Of a DNA stretch of 19,260 bases, positions 1 to 8,247 are shown piece by piece. A model generated the notes under the pieces. The model was not told the origin of the DNA. It ran no database searches and was given only the letters and a program-made list of their open reading frames with translations. The number at the start of each line of letters is the position of its first letter. The stretch's first letter is position 1. Position numbers and translations under genes: made by a program. The stretch is from Puniceicoccaceae bacterium (GTDB taxonomy: Bacteria > Verrucomicrobiota > Verrucomicrobiae > Opitutales > Coraliomargaritaceae). Where the stretch lies: the NCBI GenBank assembly GCA_902516225.1, contig CABXXS010000018.1:1-19260 (forward strand), in the 5' to 3' direction.

Positions 1-1
1 T

Positions 2-27
2 CGTGAAAATTTAAATAAAAATTCACG
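2..27. repeat. Inverted repeat downstream of the operon end
   Basis: Six-base arms CGTGAA (2-7) and TTCACG (22-27) are separated by a 14-base AT-rich loop. The repeat lies about 40 bases beyond the stop codon of the last operon gene, so it could help end transcription. The stem is short, the loop is long, and the bases that would show a following U-tract lie outside the window, so a terminator cannot be claimed. Confidence 0.25.
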
Positions 28-69
28 TTATGGTCAATACTATATGAGAATATTTTCTCTAAGAATATA

Positions 70-1101
70 TTAGTTAACTCCTAGCCCATTTCCAAAAGAA
101 ATAATAACAATACCGGCTATCATAGCTGCTAGGCCTAGATAGAGATATCTTTTTGCTTTGAAAGATGCGATTTTCCATTCGCCAACTATTAATCCAGCAG
201 AAGTCGCCGTTAAAACACTCATTGCATTAAAAATAGCATATCCGACCGTACCTCCTGCCTCAGGACCTAACTCTGATGCAGCGAATGAAAAAGTTACTGA
301 TGCAGTGTAATTCAGAAAAGACATCATTAATATTAATAAAATATTTGTACCTAATTTAGAACTTAAAAATAAAGGCCATCTACTCGTCTTCGTTAAAGTG
401 TTAATAAAATAAAAAGCCGCGACTATTCCGCCAAAGAAATATATCACGTTCATAACACCTACAGACGCTTTCCACTCAGGAAGATTACAACTTATAGCTG
501 CATTGACAAAAGGTTCCTTACCTATTGCATTTGCATAGCTAAAAGCCGTTGCGAGAATACCACCAACTACGGCTATCAGGATGCCACTTAGCATAGAACC
601 TTTGTAGTTACTTTTATTAAGATCATCTTTCTCACGCTCTAAGCCTGCTTTTCCATTAAAAACAACGCCAGCGAGAACTGTTACTAAACCAAGAAGAATA
701 GTGAATAATACGCTAGGACTTGGTAAATTTACAGCGAACTTACCAGCTGAATCTATAAACCAAGGTATCAATGATCCAATAAATATTAATGTTCCTATAA
801 ATATAGAAAATCCTAGGGATAATCCTATGTGATTTATGGCCTTACCCCACATAATAATACCTATGCCCCATAACAGACTTGCTATAGCCATTTTAACTAA
901 AACATCTGCATCAACTAGCGTGAAAATTTTCAATCCATCCAGTAATAAATAAGCTGCGATGAAAGGAACAAAAAACATAGTAACCAAAAAGAAAAGACCC
1001 CACGTATTTTCATATTCGAATCCACGTGTATACTTTTCAGGTAAAGCGTATAGGCCCAACATGACTCCAGCTGCAATAGCCCACATTATTCCTTCAATCA
1101 T
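70..1101 (-). CDS. RhaT-like sugar transporter (second copy)
   Basis: A 343-residue integral membrane protein of the RhaT family (L-rhamnose/proton symporter, drug/metabolite transporter superfamily), which usually has ten membrane segments; about that many hydrophobic stretches can be seen. The N-terminus MIEGIMWAIAAGVMLGLYAL and the segments near residues 78-110 (WGIGIIMWGKAINHIGLSLG) follow the pattern of E. coli RhaT (WGIGNINYGL, YLGMSMG). It is a clear paralogue of the transporter at 2218-3318, with the same first residues and the shared ENTWGLFF motif. It is the last gene of the operon, 50 bases after galM. Its DNA is AT-richer than the other operon genes: 13 of 60 bases are G or C in 301-360. 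No Shine-Dalgarno is visible before the ATG. The substrate is not determined by sequence; 3,6-anhydro-L-galactose, L-galactose or D-galactose are inferred from the neighbours, and L-rhamnose or L-fucose remain possible. Confidence 0.8.
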   Translation of the reverse strand: MIEGIMWAIAAGVMLGLYALPEKYTRGFEYENTWGLFFLVTMFFVPFIAAYLLLDGLKIFTLVDADVLVKMAIASLLWGIGIIMWGKAINHIGLSLGFSIFIGTLIFIGSLIPWFIDSAGKFAVNLPSPSVLFTILLGLVTVLAGVVFNGKAGLEREKDDLNKSNYKGSMLSGILIAVVGGILATAFSYANAIGKEPFVNAAISCNLPEWKASVGVMNVIYFFGGIVAAFYFINTLTKTSRWPLFLSSKLGTNILLILMMSFLNYTASVTFSFAASELGPEAGGTVGYAIFNAMSVLTATSAGLIVGEWKIASFKAKRYLYLGLAAMIAGIVIISFGNGLGVN

Positions 1102-1151
1102 AATAATTAATTACTTGGTTAATATTAAGCCCTCATCCTTATTGTGAATGG

Positions 1152-2195
1152 CTAAGATAATTTAAAAACGGTGAGAGAGTTGTACTGCTCTTCGGGTAGC
1201 AAAATACTGCCAGGCGCTCCATTAATATTTGGCCCGTTCGGATAGCGCGAAGTTTCACAGCAAAAGGCCTTAAATTGGCCAAACTGGGCACCGCTTTCGC
1301 GCTGAAGATCATCCGAAGTATAGAATCCGGTATAAAACAGCATGCCCGGCTCAGAGGATGAGACCTCCAATACACGACCACTAGACGCGTCGCTAAATTC
1401 AGCTACCTTTTCAAAACTTTTTAATGGTTTATTAAACACATAATAGGTCTCAAAACCCATTTCAGATTCTGCAAACACATCACCAATAGGTTTCGATTGA
1501 TTATAATCCCATACAGTACCAGCTACCATTTGCTCTTCGCCTATAGGCACATTACTAGAATCTGGCACGAGAATTTTATTTGATGCGATTGATGCATTAT
1601 GATCAATAATTTTTCCCTCGAAGGCATTTAGATTGAAATACGTATGATTAGTCAAAGAAAGAGGCGTAGCCTTGTCTGTCACCGCAAAATACTCAATCGA
1701 TAACTCGTTATTTTTATTCAAGCGATAAGTCACCGTGACCTCGACATTCCCAGGGTAGCCTCCGTCCCCGTCGGGGCTTTTCAGAAACAGCTTCAGTCCA
1801 ACATCCTCCGAGCCTTCAAGTACCTCCGCCGCCCACACGCGCTTATCAAAAGCCTTAACGCCACCGTGCAAATGATTCGGCCCATCATTGGTCTGCAGCT
1901 GATAATCTGTGCCATCGATACTAAACTTACCATCTTTTACACGGGCCGCGTAACGTCCAACTAAACATCCAAAATAAGGTGAGTTCCCAGTATAAGTCTC
2001 AGAGAAATAACTGTCGAGTTTGTCAAAACCACATACGATATCTCCAGCCTTACCTCTCTTATCCGGAACAACCATAGAGGTCACAATACCGCCGTAATTA
2101 GTGATCTTGACGACCATACCCAGATCGTTGGATAGAGTAAATAGTTCGACGGCTTGCCCGTCAAATGAGCCAAATGGGGATGATGAAATATTCAT
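1152..2195 (-). CDS. galM: Galactose mutarotase (aldose 1-epimerase)
   Basis: A 347-residue cytoplasmic aldose 1-epimerase, close to the usual family length. It interconverts alpha and beta anomers of D-galactose or related aldoses. Visible family motifs are GRYAAR (residues 80-85), NHLHGG (107-112, conserved His110), LTNHTYFNL (181-189, His184) and FCCETSRYPN (311-320), whose Glu314 is at the position of the catalytic base. There is no signal peptide. It sits between two paralogous RhaT-like transporters, 22 bases after the first. In an agar/porphyran setting it would handle D-galactose left after oligosaccharide cleavage. A broader role on L-galactose is possible but cannot be read from sequence. 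Confidence 0.92.
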   Translation of the reverse strand: MNISSSPFGSFDGQAVELFTLSNDLGMVVKITNYGGIVTSMVVPDKRGKAGDIVCGFDKLDSYFSETYTGNSPYFGCLVGRYAARVKDGKFSIDGTDYQLQTNDGPNHLHGGVKAFDKRVWAAEVLEGSEDVGLKLFLKSPDGDGGYPGNVEVTVTYRLNKNNELSIEYFAVTDKATPLSLTNHTYFNLNAFEGKIIDHNASIASNKILVPDSSNVPIGEEQMVAGTVWDYNQSKPIGDVFAESEMGFETYYVFNKPLKSFEKVAEFSDASSGRVLEVSSSEPGMLFYTGFYTSDDLQRESGAQFGQFKAFCCETSRYPNGPNINGAPGSILLPEEQYNSLTVFKLS

Positions 2196-2217
2196 GAGTT
2201 AAATAGAGTTAATACGA

Positions 2218-3318
2218 TTAAAGTTCGGTGCTATCAACTGCATTACCGACGTTAAAAGATAATGTAGTATTTATAGCGGAAATGTATTGTGAAGCAGCAA
2301 GGATGACGACTCCGAGCACCATGGAGATGAGTCCTACGTAGAGGCACTTACGCGCTTGCGTAGAGGCTTTTACCCACTCCTTTGTCACTAAGCCACTGAT
2401 GACCGCGACGAGTAGACAAGTGGTATTAAAAATCGCATAGACCACTACTGGGCCGAGTTCAAAAAGACTCGCTCCGTAACCATAGCCAACCGAAGCAGCA
2501 TAGTGGAAAAATGCCATGATGAAGATCAGCACCGTATTCATCGCGAAAGTCGGCGTCTTAAATGAGCCCCAAGCCTTTTTTGCAGTGATCTGCCAAACGA
2601 AATAGCTACCCATGACTACCCCACCACTTAGGAAAACAACCAGCATCACTCCAAGAGAAACCATCCATGCAGGATTACCAGCAGCAGTTACCGCTGCTCC
2701 GATCGGCCCACCACCGACAGTGAAAGCGACATTAAAACCAGTAGCCAACAGGCCGCCAACAACCGCAATCACAATACCAGCTGCCATCGACTTCTTTCCT
2801 CCATCATCAGATGCATCTTCTTCCCTCGCCTCGTCCGCTTCACGCAATAAGCCTGCCTTGCAGTTAAAAATAACGCCCATCAACACGACCCCGATACCGA
2901 TTAGAATCAGTGTAAATATTGCTGTAGGTGGCAATCCTTCAGCGTATCCTTGTTCTACAACAGAAATTCCTATGGGTAACACGGAACCGACAAGGATCAC
3001 CGTACCTATAAAAAGAGAAAAACCGATCGAAAGTCCGATATGGTGAATAGCCTTGCCCCACATCATCACACCCGTGCCCCAGAGTCCTGCAGATATGATC
3101 ATAACTGGCAGCACCGCTTTTACTTCAGGTGAAGTATATATTTCGCCGAGACCTTCGACGAGCAATAGGCTCGCAAGAATCGGCACCAAAAACATCGTCT
3201 GCAAAAAGAATAATCCCCAAGTATTTTCTTCCTGAAAGCCCTTTGTGAACTTAGCAGGCAAGGCATAAAGTCCAAGCATTAACCCCGAAATAAGGGCCCA
3301 AATAATTCCTTCGATCAT
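2218..3318 (-). CDS. RhaT-like sugar transporter (first copy)
   Basis: A 366-residue polytopic membrane protein of the RhaT family (drug/metabolite transporter superfamily), slightly longer than the ~344 residues of E. coli RhaT. Conserved features include LGLYALPAKF near the N-terminus, WGTGVMMWGKAIHHIGLS around residues 80-97, and a later LVTKEW segment matching the RhaT LVLKEW. A strongly acidic loop near residues 165-175 (READEAREEDASDD) separates the two halves. It follows the KduD-like gene by 45 bases and precedes galM by 22, so it is very likely co-transcribed with the catabolic enzymes. I infer uptake of the monosaccharide those enzymes consume (3,6-anhydro-L-galactose or a galactose isomer). 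The ATG start is fixed by alignment with the paralogue at 70-1101. No Shine-Dalgarno is visible. Confidence 0.82.
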   Translation of the reverse strand: MIEGIIWALISGLMLGLYALPAKFTKGFQEENTWGLFFLQTMFLVPILASLLLVEGLGEIYTSPEVKAVLPVMIISAGLWGTGVMMWGKAIHHIGLSIGFSLFIGTVILVGSVLPIGISVVEQGYAEGLPPTAIFTLILIGIGVVLMGVIFNCKAGLLREADEAREEDASDDGGKKSMAAGIVIAVVGGLLATGFNVAFTVGGGPIGAAVTAAGNPAWMVSLGVMLVVFLSGGVVMGSYFVWQITAKKAWGSFKTPTFAMNTVLIFIMAFFHYAASVGYGYGASLFELGPVVVYAIFNTTCLLVAVISGLVTKEWVKASTQARKCLYVGLISMVLGVVILAASQYISAINTTLSFNVGNAVDSTEL

Positions 3319-3363
3319 AGTTTGTAGTGTTTGAGGTTAGGGGTATATGGTGAATAAATAAAA

Positions 3364-4134
3364 CTAACGACCCATCCATCCGCCGTCCACGGTCAGAATC
3401 GAGCCATTCATATAATCAGATGCAGCCGAAGCAAGAAAGACCACAGGACCAGCAAAATCATTTGGCGTGCCCCAACGTCCGGCAGGGATACGACTAAGAA
3501 TCGATTGACTACGCTCGGGATCCTCCCGAATTGCCTGCGTATTATCAGTTGCAACATAGCCTGGAGCGATTGCATTGACGCAGACTCCTTTGCCCGCCCA
3601 TTCATTGGAAAGTGCCATAGTAAGTTGGCCGATACCCCCCTTACTAGCCGCATATCCCGGCACAGTGATACCGCCCTGAAATGTGAGCAATGAAGCAGTA
3701 AAAATAATTTTACCGGCACCACGTGTAACCATCTCTTTACCGAGCTCACGAGATAGCACAAATTGTGCATTAAGGTTTACTTCTATGACTTCGTCCCAGG
3801 ACTCATCAGAATGCTCTGCGGCTGGCGCACGTAAGATGGTGCCCGCATTGTTCACCAAAATATCAATTCTAGGAAAGTCTGCTTTGACCTGTTCGATGAA
3901 CGCATGCAAAGCATTGCGGTCACTAAAATCGCAGTTGTAACCTTTGAACGTACGCCCCAGTGCATGTACTTCCTGCTCCACGACACTACCTTCGCTTTCC
4001 AGCGTTGCACTCACTCCTATAATATCGGCACCCGCTTGTGCCAACGCCAATACCATTTCCTTACCAATCCCACGCTTACAACCGGTAACTAGGGCGACTT
4101 TTCCCGAGAGATTAAACTGATCCAAAATATTCAT
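3364..4134 (-). CDS. kduD: KduD-like short-chain dehydrogenase
   Basis: A 256-residue classical short-chain dehydrogenase/reductase. The nucleotide-binding motif TGCKRGIG is at residues 17-24, NNAG at 95-98, and the catalytic residues are Ser148, Tyr161 and Lys165 (YAASK). It closely resembles E. coli KduD (2-dehydro-3-deoxy-D-gluconate 5-dehydrogenase): shared stretches include FQGGI, NAIAPGY, RIPAGRWG, and an ending close to VDGGWLAR. In pectin catabolism KduD interconverts 2,5-diketo-3-deoxygluconate and 2-keto-3-deoxy-D-gluconate. In the AHG pathway an enzyme of this type reduces 2,5-diketo-3-deoxy-L-galactonate to the same product. The adjacent zinc dehydrogenase ends only 12 bases upstream and would supply the diketo substrate, so the pair probably performs a C5 epimerisation by oxidation and reduction. 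No uronate-pathway neighbours are seen here. Confidence 0.85.
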   Translation of the reverse strand: MNILDQFNLSGKVALVTGCKRGIGKEMVLALAQAGADIIGVSATLESEGSVVEQEVHALGRTFKGYNCDFSDRNALHAFIEQVKADFPRIDILVNNAGTILRAPAAEHSDESWDEVIEVNLNAQFVLSRELGKEMVTRGAGKIIFTASLLTFQGGITVPGYAASKGGIGQLTMALSNEWAGKGVCVNAIAPGYVATDNTQAIREDPERSQSILSRIPAGRWGTPNDFAGPVVFLASAASDYMNGSILTVDGGWMGR

Positions 4135-4146
4135 ACGAGACTATGC

Positions 4147-5163
4147 TTATGAGCACTTAATTAAACTTTTTACAGCTTCCGGATTCTCTCCCAGCGATTG
4201 GAATGCTTCCTCAATCTGAGCCAAATCCCGCACATCTGTAATCATAGTGTCGCAATCAACAGCACCTGCAGCGATTAGGTTTATGGCTTGATCATAGTCC
4301 TTGGGCTCATAGACACGGGCGCCAAGTAGCTCGATTTCGCGCCAGAAGAATTGGAACATGTCTACTTGAGGTGCCTCCTCATGAATGGCGACCATCACGA
4401 TACGACAACGCGTCGATGCCGCGGCTGTCATAGTATCGACGCCCGACTGTGTACCAGAAACCTCAAAAATAACATCCGCCCCCTTGTTCCCAGTCACCAT
4501 ATGCAAAGTTGCGGCCACATCATTCTGATTTGGATTGAGCGTTTTAAAACCAAGCTTCTGCGCCGTGTCTATACGGGTTGGGTTGAGTTCGGAAATCGTT
4601 ATATTGGCACCAGCAGCCTTCGCCACAGTCGCCACCAATAGTCCGATCGGACCACCGCCTATAACGAGTACATCCTCGCCTTTTTGCAAACGACTACGAC
4701 GCACATCATGACATGCGACTGCAAGTGGTTCGATCAATGCCGCATGTGATAAAGAGACTGATCCCGGAATCTTATGAATTGTGTGCGCAGGCACAACCCA
4801 CTGTTCCTGGTAGGCTCCATCGGTATCCAATCCAAGAAACTTCAGATTATGACAAATATGTTGATGCCCGCGCTGGCATGCGGGGCATTCGCCACAGGCA
4901 TCCAAAGGGCGAACAACGACACGATCTCCAACCCGAACATCTGTCACCTCGCTACCAATAGCATCAATGACACCTGAGGATTCGTGACCTATGACTCGAT
5001 GAGTTCCGATACGCTTAGCCATGGCACCATGAAAAACATGTAGATCTGTTCCGCAAATTCCACAAAAGGCGACTTTTATGCGAACTTCATTTGCGGACGG
5101 CTCGAGCGATGAAATATCCTCTATCGAGAAACTACTATTACCAGTAAAATATGCGGCTTTCAT
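4147..5163 (-). CDS. Zinc-dependent alcohol dehydrogenase (probable 2-keto-3-deoxy-L-galactonate 5-dehydrogenase)
   Basis: A 338-residue medium-chain dehydrogenase of the threonine/sorbitol dehydrogenase type. Catalytic-zinc ligands are Cys37 (CGICGTDLH), His60-Glu61 (IGHE) and probably Glu145. The structural-zinc cysteines are Cys90, Cys93, Cys96 and Cys104. The Rossmann motif VIGGGPIG is at about 167-174. No key residue is missing. It lies 19 bases after the enolase-superfamily gene and 12 before the KduD-like gene. That order matches the oxidation of 2-keto-3-deoxy-L-galactonate to 2,5-diketo-3-deoxy-L-galactonate in the known AHG route, which is the basis for the specific call. Sequence alone supports only a polyol or sugar-acid dehydrogenase; L-galactonate 5-dehydrogenase is another option. 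Confidence 0.78.
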   Translation of the reverse strand: MKAAYFTGNSSFSIEDISSLEPSANEVRIKVAFCGICGTDLHVFHGAMAKRIGTHRVIGHESSGVIDAIGSEVTDVRVGDRVVVRPLDACGECPACQRGHQHICHNLKFLGLDTDGAYQEQWVVPAHTIHKIPGSVSLSHAALIEPLAVACHDVRRSRLQKGEDVLVIGGGPIGLLVATVAKAAGANITISELNPTRIDTAQKLGFKTLNPNQNDVAATLHMVTGNKGADVIFEVSGTQSGVDTMTAAASTRCRIVMVAIHEEAPQVDMFQFFWREIELLGARVYEPKDYDQAINLIAAGAVDCDTMITDVRDLAQIEEAFQSLGENPEAVKSLIKCS

Positions 5164-5182
5164 TCCATCAAAATCTAAAAAT

Positions 5183-6271
5183 CTATACTTCGTGAGGCGC
5201 TAGTTTATCCCAATTAAAGATCACGCCGACGCCAGGAGTATCAGGAGCAACAGCTCGAAAATTTTCGACTACTAACGGTCGGGTGGTGTATTCATCAATC
5301 GGGAAACTATGTACTTCAAGCCAACCAGCATTTGGTTGGGAAGAGACGAGACTGACGTGTAACTCCTGCATTCCATGTGAACAGACTGGTATATTATACT
5401 TTCGCGATAGCTCTGCCGCATGAAGCCAGCCTGTGATGCCACCACAGTTGGATGCATCCGGTTGAATGTAGGAAAGCTTGGATTGCTCGAAGGCATAAGC
5501 AAACTCATGAATAGTATGTAAGTTCTCCCCCATTGCCAGCGGTATGCCAGTCGCGTCTGCAATTTTAGCATGACCCAAATAATCATCTGGGATTATAGGC
5601 TCTTCGAACCATAGAATACCGTACTTCTTAAAACGATTCGCAGCCTCAATGGCTTTCTCGACGCTCATCGAATAATTAGCATCCACCATAAAGCTCACGT
5701 CCGGACCAATCAACTCTCGAACCCTTTTAATTCGTTCTATATCCTCATCTAAATTCTCCCGACCGATCTTAATCTTCACAGCGTTGAAGCCACGCTTAAG
5801 GTAACTACGAACATTATTGAGCAATTTCTCCATTGGAAACATTAAGTCAATGCCACCACAGTAGGCCTTACACGTATTCGAAACACCACCGGCCATTTTC
5901 CAAAGCGGTTCAACACTTTGTTTACCACGAATATCCCACAGCGCAATATCTACAGCAGAGATCGCAAACGAAGCAATGCCACCACGGCCGACATAATGAA
6001 TATGCCACTGCATAAAATCATAGATATCGATAATGCCGCTACCCTCTTTGCCGATCAAGACAGGCGTCAAATCATGCTCGATCATCGATTTTATGGCATG
6101 TCCACCCTTACCTCCTGTGTAGGTGTACCCAGTTCCCTCGCTACCGTCTTCCAAGGTAACTGTCACCGTAACTAACTCAAAATGCGTGTGGTCACCGTGC
6201 TTCGCATCTGAGAGCACCTCAGGTAGAGGCACTTCGAACAAGCGAGTTTTGACTTGGGTAATAGCACTCAC
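5183..6271 (-). CDS. Enolase-superfamily enzyme, probable 3,6-anhydro-L-galactonate cycloisomerase
   Basis: A 362-residue member of the mandelate racemase subgroup. All landmark residues are present: Lys166-x-Lys168 (KIKIG), metal ligands Asp197, Glu223 and Glu249, the Asp272/His299 dyad and Glu319. These sit exactly two positions after the mandelate racemase residues (164/166, 195, 221, 247, 270/297, 317). The N-terminal capping domain covers about 1-125. The length fits anhydrogalactonate cycloisomerases (~360) better than L-fuconate dehydratases (~440). It would open the anhydro ring of 3,6-anhydro-L-galactonate to give 2-keto-3-deoxy-L-galactonate. The start is GTG, two bases after the stop of the aldehyde dehydrogenase gene, so translation is probably coupled. 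Alternatives are another sugar-acid dehydratase or a lactone cycloisomerase. The superfamily call is near certain; the substrate comes from context. Confidence 0.8.
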   Translation of the reverse strand: MSAITQVKTRLFEVPLPEVLSDAKHGDHTHFELVTVTVTLEDGSEGTGYTYTGGKGGHAIKSMIEHDLTPVLIGKEGSGIIDIYDFMQWHIHYVGRGGIASFAISAVDIALWDIRGKQSVEPLWKMAGGVSNTCKAYCGGIDLMFPMEKLLNNVRSYLKRGFNAVKIKIGRENLDEDIERIKRVRELIGPDVSFMVDANYSMSVEKAIEAANRFKKYGILWFEEPIIPDDYLGHAKIADATGIPLAMGENLHTIHEFAYAFEQSKLSYIQPDASNCGGITGWLHAAELSRKYNIPVCSHGMQELHVSLVSSQPNAGWLEVHSFPIDEYTTRPLVVENFRAVAPDTPGVGVIFNWDKLAPHEV

Positions 6272-6273
6272 AC

Positions 6274-7716
6274 TTAATCAAAATTTACATAGAAGGTTTT
6301 CTTCTCCAAATATTGTTCGAAACCATACTTTCCGTCCTCGCCACCGGTACCACTGAGCTTGTAACCATTATGAAAGCCCTGGTGCTGCTCACCATGACCA
6401 CGATTAACATAGATTTCACCACACTCCAGCTCGTCAGTCAGACGTAGGATATTTTTCATATCTTGGGTACAAACCATTGCAGCAAGACCATAATCAGAGT
6501 CGTTGGCATATTCGATCGCTTGATCCAGAGTGCTGAATTTAACCACTGGTAAGATCGGCCCGAAGGATTCTTCATGAATAATTGTCATCCCTTGTGTAAC
6601 ATCGGTCAAAATTGTCGGCTCAAACCAGTTACCTTTTTCAAACTCGGGTCCAGTCGGAACCTTACCGCCATGAGCCAATGTCGCGCCCTCTTCTAAGCTC
6701 AGCTTCACTAAATGCTGCATATGCTCCAATTCCTTCGCATTCACCTTTGGCCCTATATCGGATGCCGGATCCATTGGATCTCCAACTTTGAGGGCGACCA
6801 CTTTATCCATAAATATTTCCATGAAGGGCTTGTAGATCGACTCTTGCACGTAAAGACGCTCATTACAGGTGCAGACCTGCCCACAGTTATCAAAGCGTGA
6901 GTGAAGTGCTGCGTTCGCAGCAAGCTCTAGATCGGCATCTTCGAGAACGATACAAGGCGCCTTGCCACCCAGTTCCAGTTGCACGTGCGCCATATTGTCG
7001 GCAGCTGCCTTGATGATAGCTTGTCCCGCCGGTGTACTACCTGTCATCGAGACCATATTAGTTAGTGGGCTACGCACCAAGGCATCCCCCACCGTGCTTC
7101 CGGGTCCTGTAACGATGTTCAACACACCTGCTGGTATTCCGACCTTGTTGGCGAGATTACCCAATTCTAAGGTGGCCAATGGCGTCTCAGAAGTCGGCTT
7201 CACGATGATGGCATTACCAGCTACCAAGGCAGGTCCGATCTTACGACCTGCAAGCGCCAGTGGAAAATTCCATGCGGTAATGGCAATAACCACACCCCGA
7301 GGTATTTTGTGAATCCAGATATGCTCGTTTGGGTTGTCAGACTTGACTATATCGCCGTCCATCTGACGCGCCCAATCACATGCGTATTCGATAAAGGAAC
7401 TAGTCACCTCAACTTCCATCTCAGCGACACGCAACAACTTGCCCTGTTCCATAACTAAAAGTTGAGCAAGACGCTCTTTATTAGCGCGAATCTCAGCGGC
7501 AAAGGCACGTAGCAATTCCGCACGGGCGCGTGCAGGTGTACGGCGCCATTCAAGCTGCGCTGACTTAGCTGCTTCCAATGAAACTTGTGCATCCACCTCA
7601 TTAGCGTTCTGTATGTGGGCGACAACTGAGCCCGTTGATGGGCTTAAGACGGCTTCGGTTTGACCAGACTTAGAATTGGCCCACTGACCATTGATAAATA
7701 GTTGATATGTTTTCAT
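6274..7716 (-). CDS. Aldehyde dehydrogenase, AldA-like (probable 3,6-anhydro-L-galactose dehydrogenase)
   Basis: A 480-residue NAD(P)-dependent aldehyde dehydrogenase. Asn150 (AWNFP), Glu248 (LELGGK) and the nucleophile Cys282 (GQVCTC) form the catalytic set. The overall pattern, including [19 protein letters not shown] and the end with [18 protein letters not shown], is close to E. coli lactaldehyde dehydrogenase AldA (479 residues). I start at the ATG at 7716 ([10 protein letters not shown]). A start at 7776 would add 20 residues that fit neither the family nor a signal peptide and would overlap a TATAAT box. It is the first gene of the operon. In the AHG pathway an aldehyde dehydrogenase of this length oxidises anhydro-L-galactose to anhydro-L-galactonate, just before the cycloisomerase. 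Lactaldehyde oxidation, as in L-fucose or L-rhamnose breakdown, is the main alternative, but no isomerase, kinase or aldolase for that route is visible. Confidence 0.82.
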   Translation of the reverse strand: MKTYQLFINGQWANSKSGQTEAVLSPSTGSVVAHIQNANEVDAQVSLEAAKSAQLEWRRTPARARAELLRAFAAEIRANKERLAQLLVMEQGKLLRVAEMEVEVTSSFIEYACDWARQMDGDIVKSDNPNEHIWIHKIPRGVVIAITAWNFPLALAGRKIGPALVAGNAIIVKPTSETPLATLELGNLANKVGIPAGVLNIVTGPGSTVGDALVRSPLTNMVSMTGSTPAGQAIIKAAADNMAHVQLELGGKAPCIVLEDADLELAANAALHSRFDNCGQVCTCNERLYVQESIYKPFMEIFMDKVVALKVGDPMDPASDIGPKVNAKELEHMQHLVKLSLEEGATLAHGGKVPTGPEFEKGNWFEPTILTDVTQGMTIIHEESFGPILPVVKFSTLDQAIEYANDSDYGLAAMVCTQDMKNILRLTDELECGEIYVNRGHGEQHQGFHNGYKLSGTGGEDGKYGFEQYLEKKTFYVNFD

Positions 7717-7767
7717 AATGATGATTAAGCGAATATTACAAACTTTAAAACAAAGATAATCATAATT

Positions 7768-7773
7768 ATTATA
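7768..7773 (-). promoter_or_regulatory. Candidate -10 box for the catabolic operon
   Basis: Read on the minus strand this is a perfect TATAAT, about 50 bases before the ATG at 7716. The hexamer 17 bases further upstream (TATTTA) is a poor -35 match, which would suit an activator-dependent promoter. The AT-rich surroundings make chance occurrence possible. Confidence 0.4.
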
Positions 7774-7864
7774 CACTATAGAAGAATCGCTAAATAAGTG
7801 AATACGTAATTTGCGTTAAGAGTAGGACGATTTACTTACTCTGAAATATAACGCTCCGAGTTAT

Positions 7865-7888
7865 ATATTCGCCAAGAAATCCGAATAT
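7865..7888. promoter_or_regulatory. Inverted repeat, candidate operator
   Basis: Perfect seven-base arms ATATTCG (7865-7871) and CGAATAT (7882-7888) are separated by ten bases. The repeat lies about 90 bases upstream of the candidate -10 box of the catabolic operon, a typical distance for an activator site. The partner protein is unknown; the XylR-type regulator encoded at 11848 is the obvious candidate. Confidence 0.35.
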
Positions 7889-7911
7889 TATCAGATGATG
7901 TCATAAATTAA

Positions 7912-7926
7912 TATGTTGATAACATA
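7912..7926. promoter_or_regulatory. Palindrome, candidate operator
   Basis: Perfect six-base arms TATGTT and AACATA surround a three-base centre (GAT). It is the second of three palindromes clustered between 7865 and 7993. Its arm sequence differs from the other two, so it need not bind the same protein. Confidence 0.3.
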
Positions 7927-7960
7927 GATACTTCGTTAAAATGCGCAAAAATTCGTAGTT

Positions 7961-7993
7961 CGCATAATATCCGAACTTAGACGCATAATGCGT
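7961..7993. promoter_or_regulatory. CGCATAAT direct repeat with palindrome
   Basis: CGCATAAT occurs at 7961-7968 and 7983-7990, start to start 22 bases apart or about two helical turns, as often seen for AraC-family half-sites. The second copy is embedded in a perfect palindrome ACGCAT-A-ATGCGT (7981-7993). A further inverted partial match, ATGCG, lies at 7941-7945. It is a plausible operator for the XylR-type regulator, but this is pattern evidence only. Confidence 0.35.
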
Positions 7994-8247
7994 GATTACT
8001 CTCTACTAAATTTGTGCTAGATTATATAGTGAGTTTTATCATTAACAATCACGGTCGCACATCTACTACAAGTGCTATACCGTCTTCATCAGACGAGTAG
8101 TCCCGCAACTAAAAACGATACGACATAACTCTTAAATTCAGGCATCCCACTCTTACTTCATCGCATAAATTAATAGGAACCGAAATAGTTACAGTTAGCC
8201 ATAAACTAACTAGTTAATTCTCTAACGAACAAGCCCTTACATCACCT

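Larger units (their letters stand above)
7717..8247. promoter_or_regulatory. Divergent intergenic control region
   Basis: A 531-base stretch without a credible gene between the catabolic operon (minus) and the beta-helix gene (plus). It holds a TATAAT box for the operon, three palindromic elements within 7865-7993 and a direct repeat of CGCATAAT, all listed separately. A nested pairing, CGTCT (8081-8085) with AGACG (8091-8095) and CTACT (8064-8068) with AGTAG (8096-8100), could fold in the beta-helix leader. No clear promoter for the plus-strand gene stands out. Confidence 0.55.

Noticed and set aside
2612..3046. 144-codon plus-strand open frame opposite the RhaT-like gene
   Set aside because: It is a low-complexity Pro/Thr/Ile/Ala translation, the mirror of a membrane-protein gene; the opposite strand carries a clear conserved transporter.
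3408..3770. 120-codon minus-strand frame overlapping the KduD-like gene
   Set aside because: It is an alternative frame of a well-supported dehydrogenase, with no family features.
6962..7312. 116-codon plus-strand open frame inside the aldehyde dehydrogenase gene
   Set aside because: It is antisense to conserved catalytic segments of the dehydrogenase and has no recognisable domain or own control signals.
70..7716. Interpretation as an L-fucose or L-rhamnose operon because of RhaT-like carriers, an AldA-like dehydrogenase and a nearby GH29
   Set aside because: There is no isomerase, kinase or aldolase for these sugars, the enolase-superfamily protein is shorter than fuconate dehydratases, and three GH117 genes point to anhydro-L-galactose. 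It is kept as the main alternative, not the main call.
7717..7776. N-terminal extension of the aldehyde dehydrogenase to an ATG at 7776
   Set aside because: The 20 extra residues fit no family member, there is no signal peptide, and the TATAAT candidate at 7768-7773 would lie inside the coding region.
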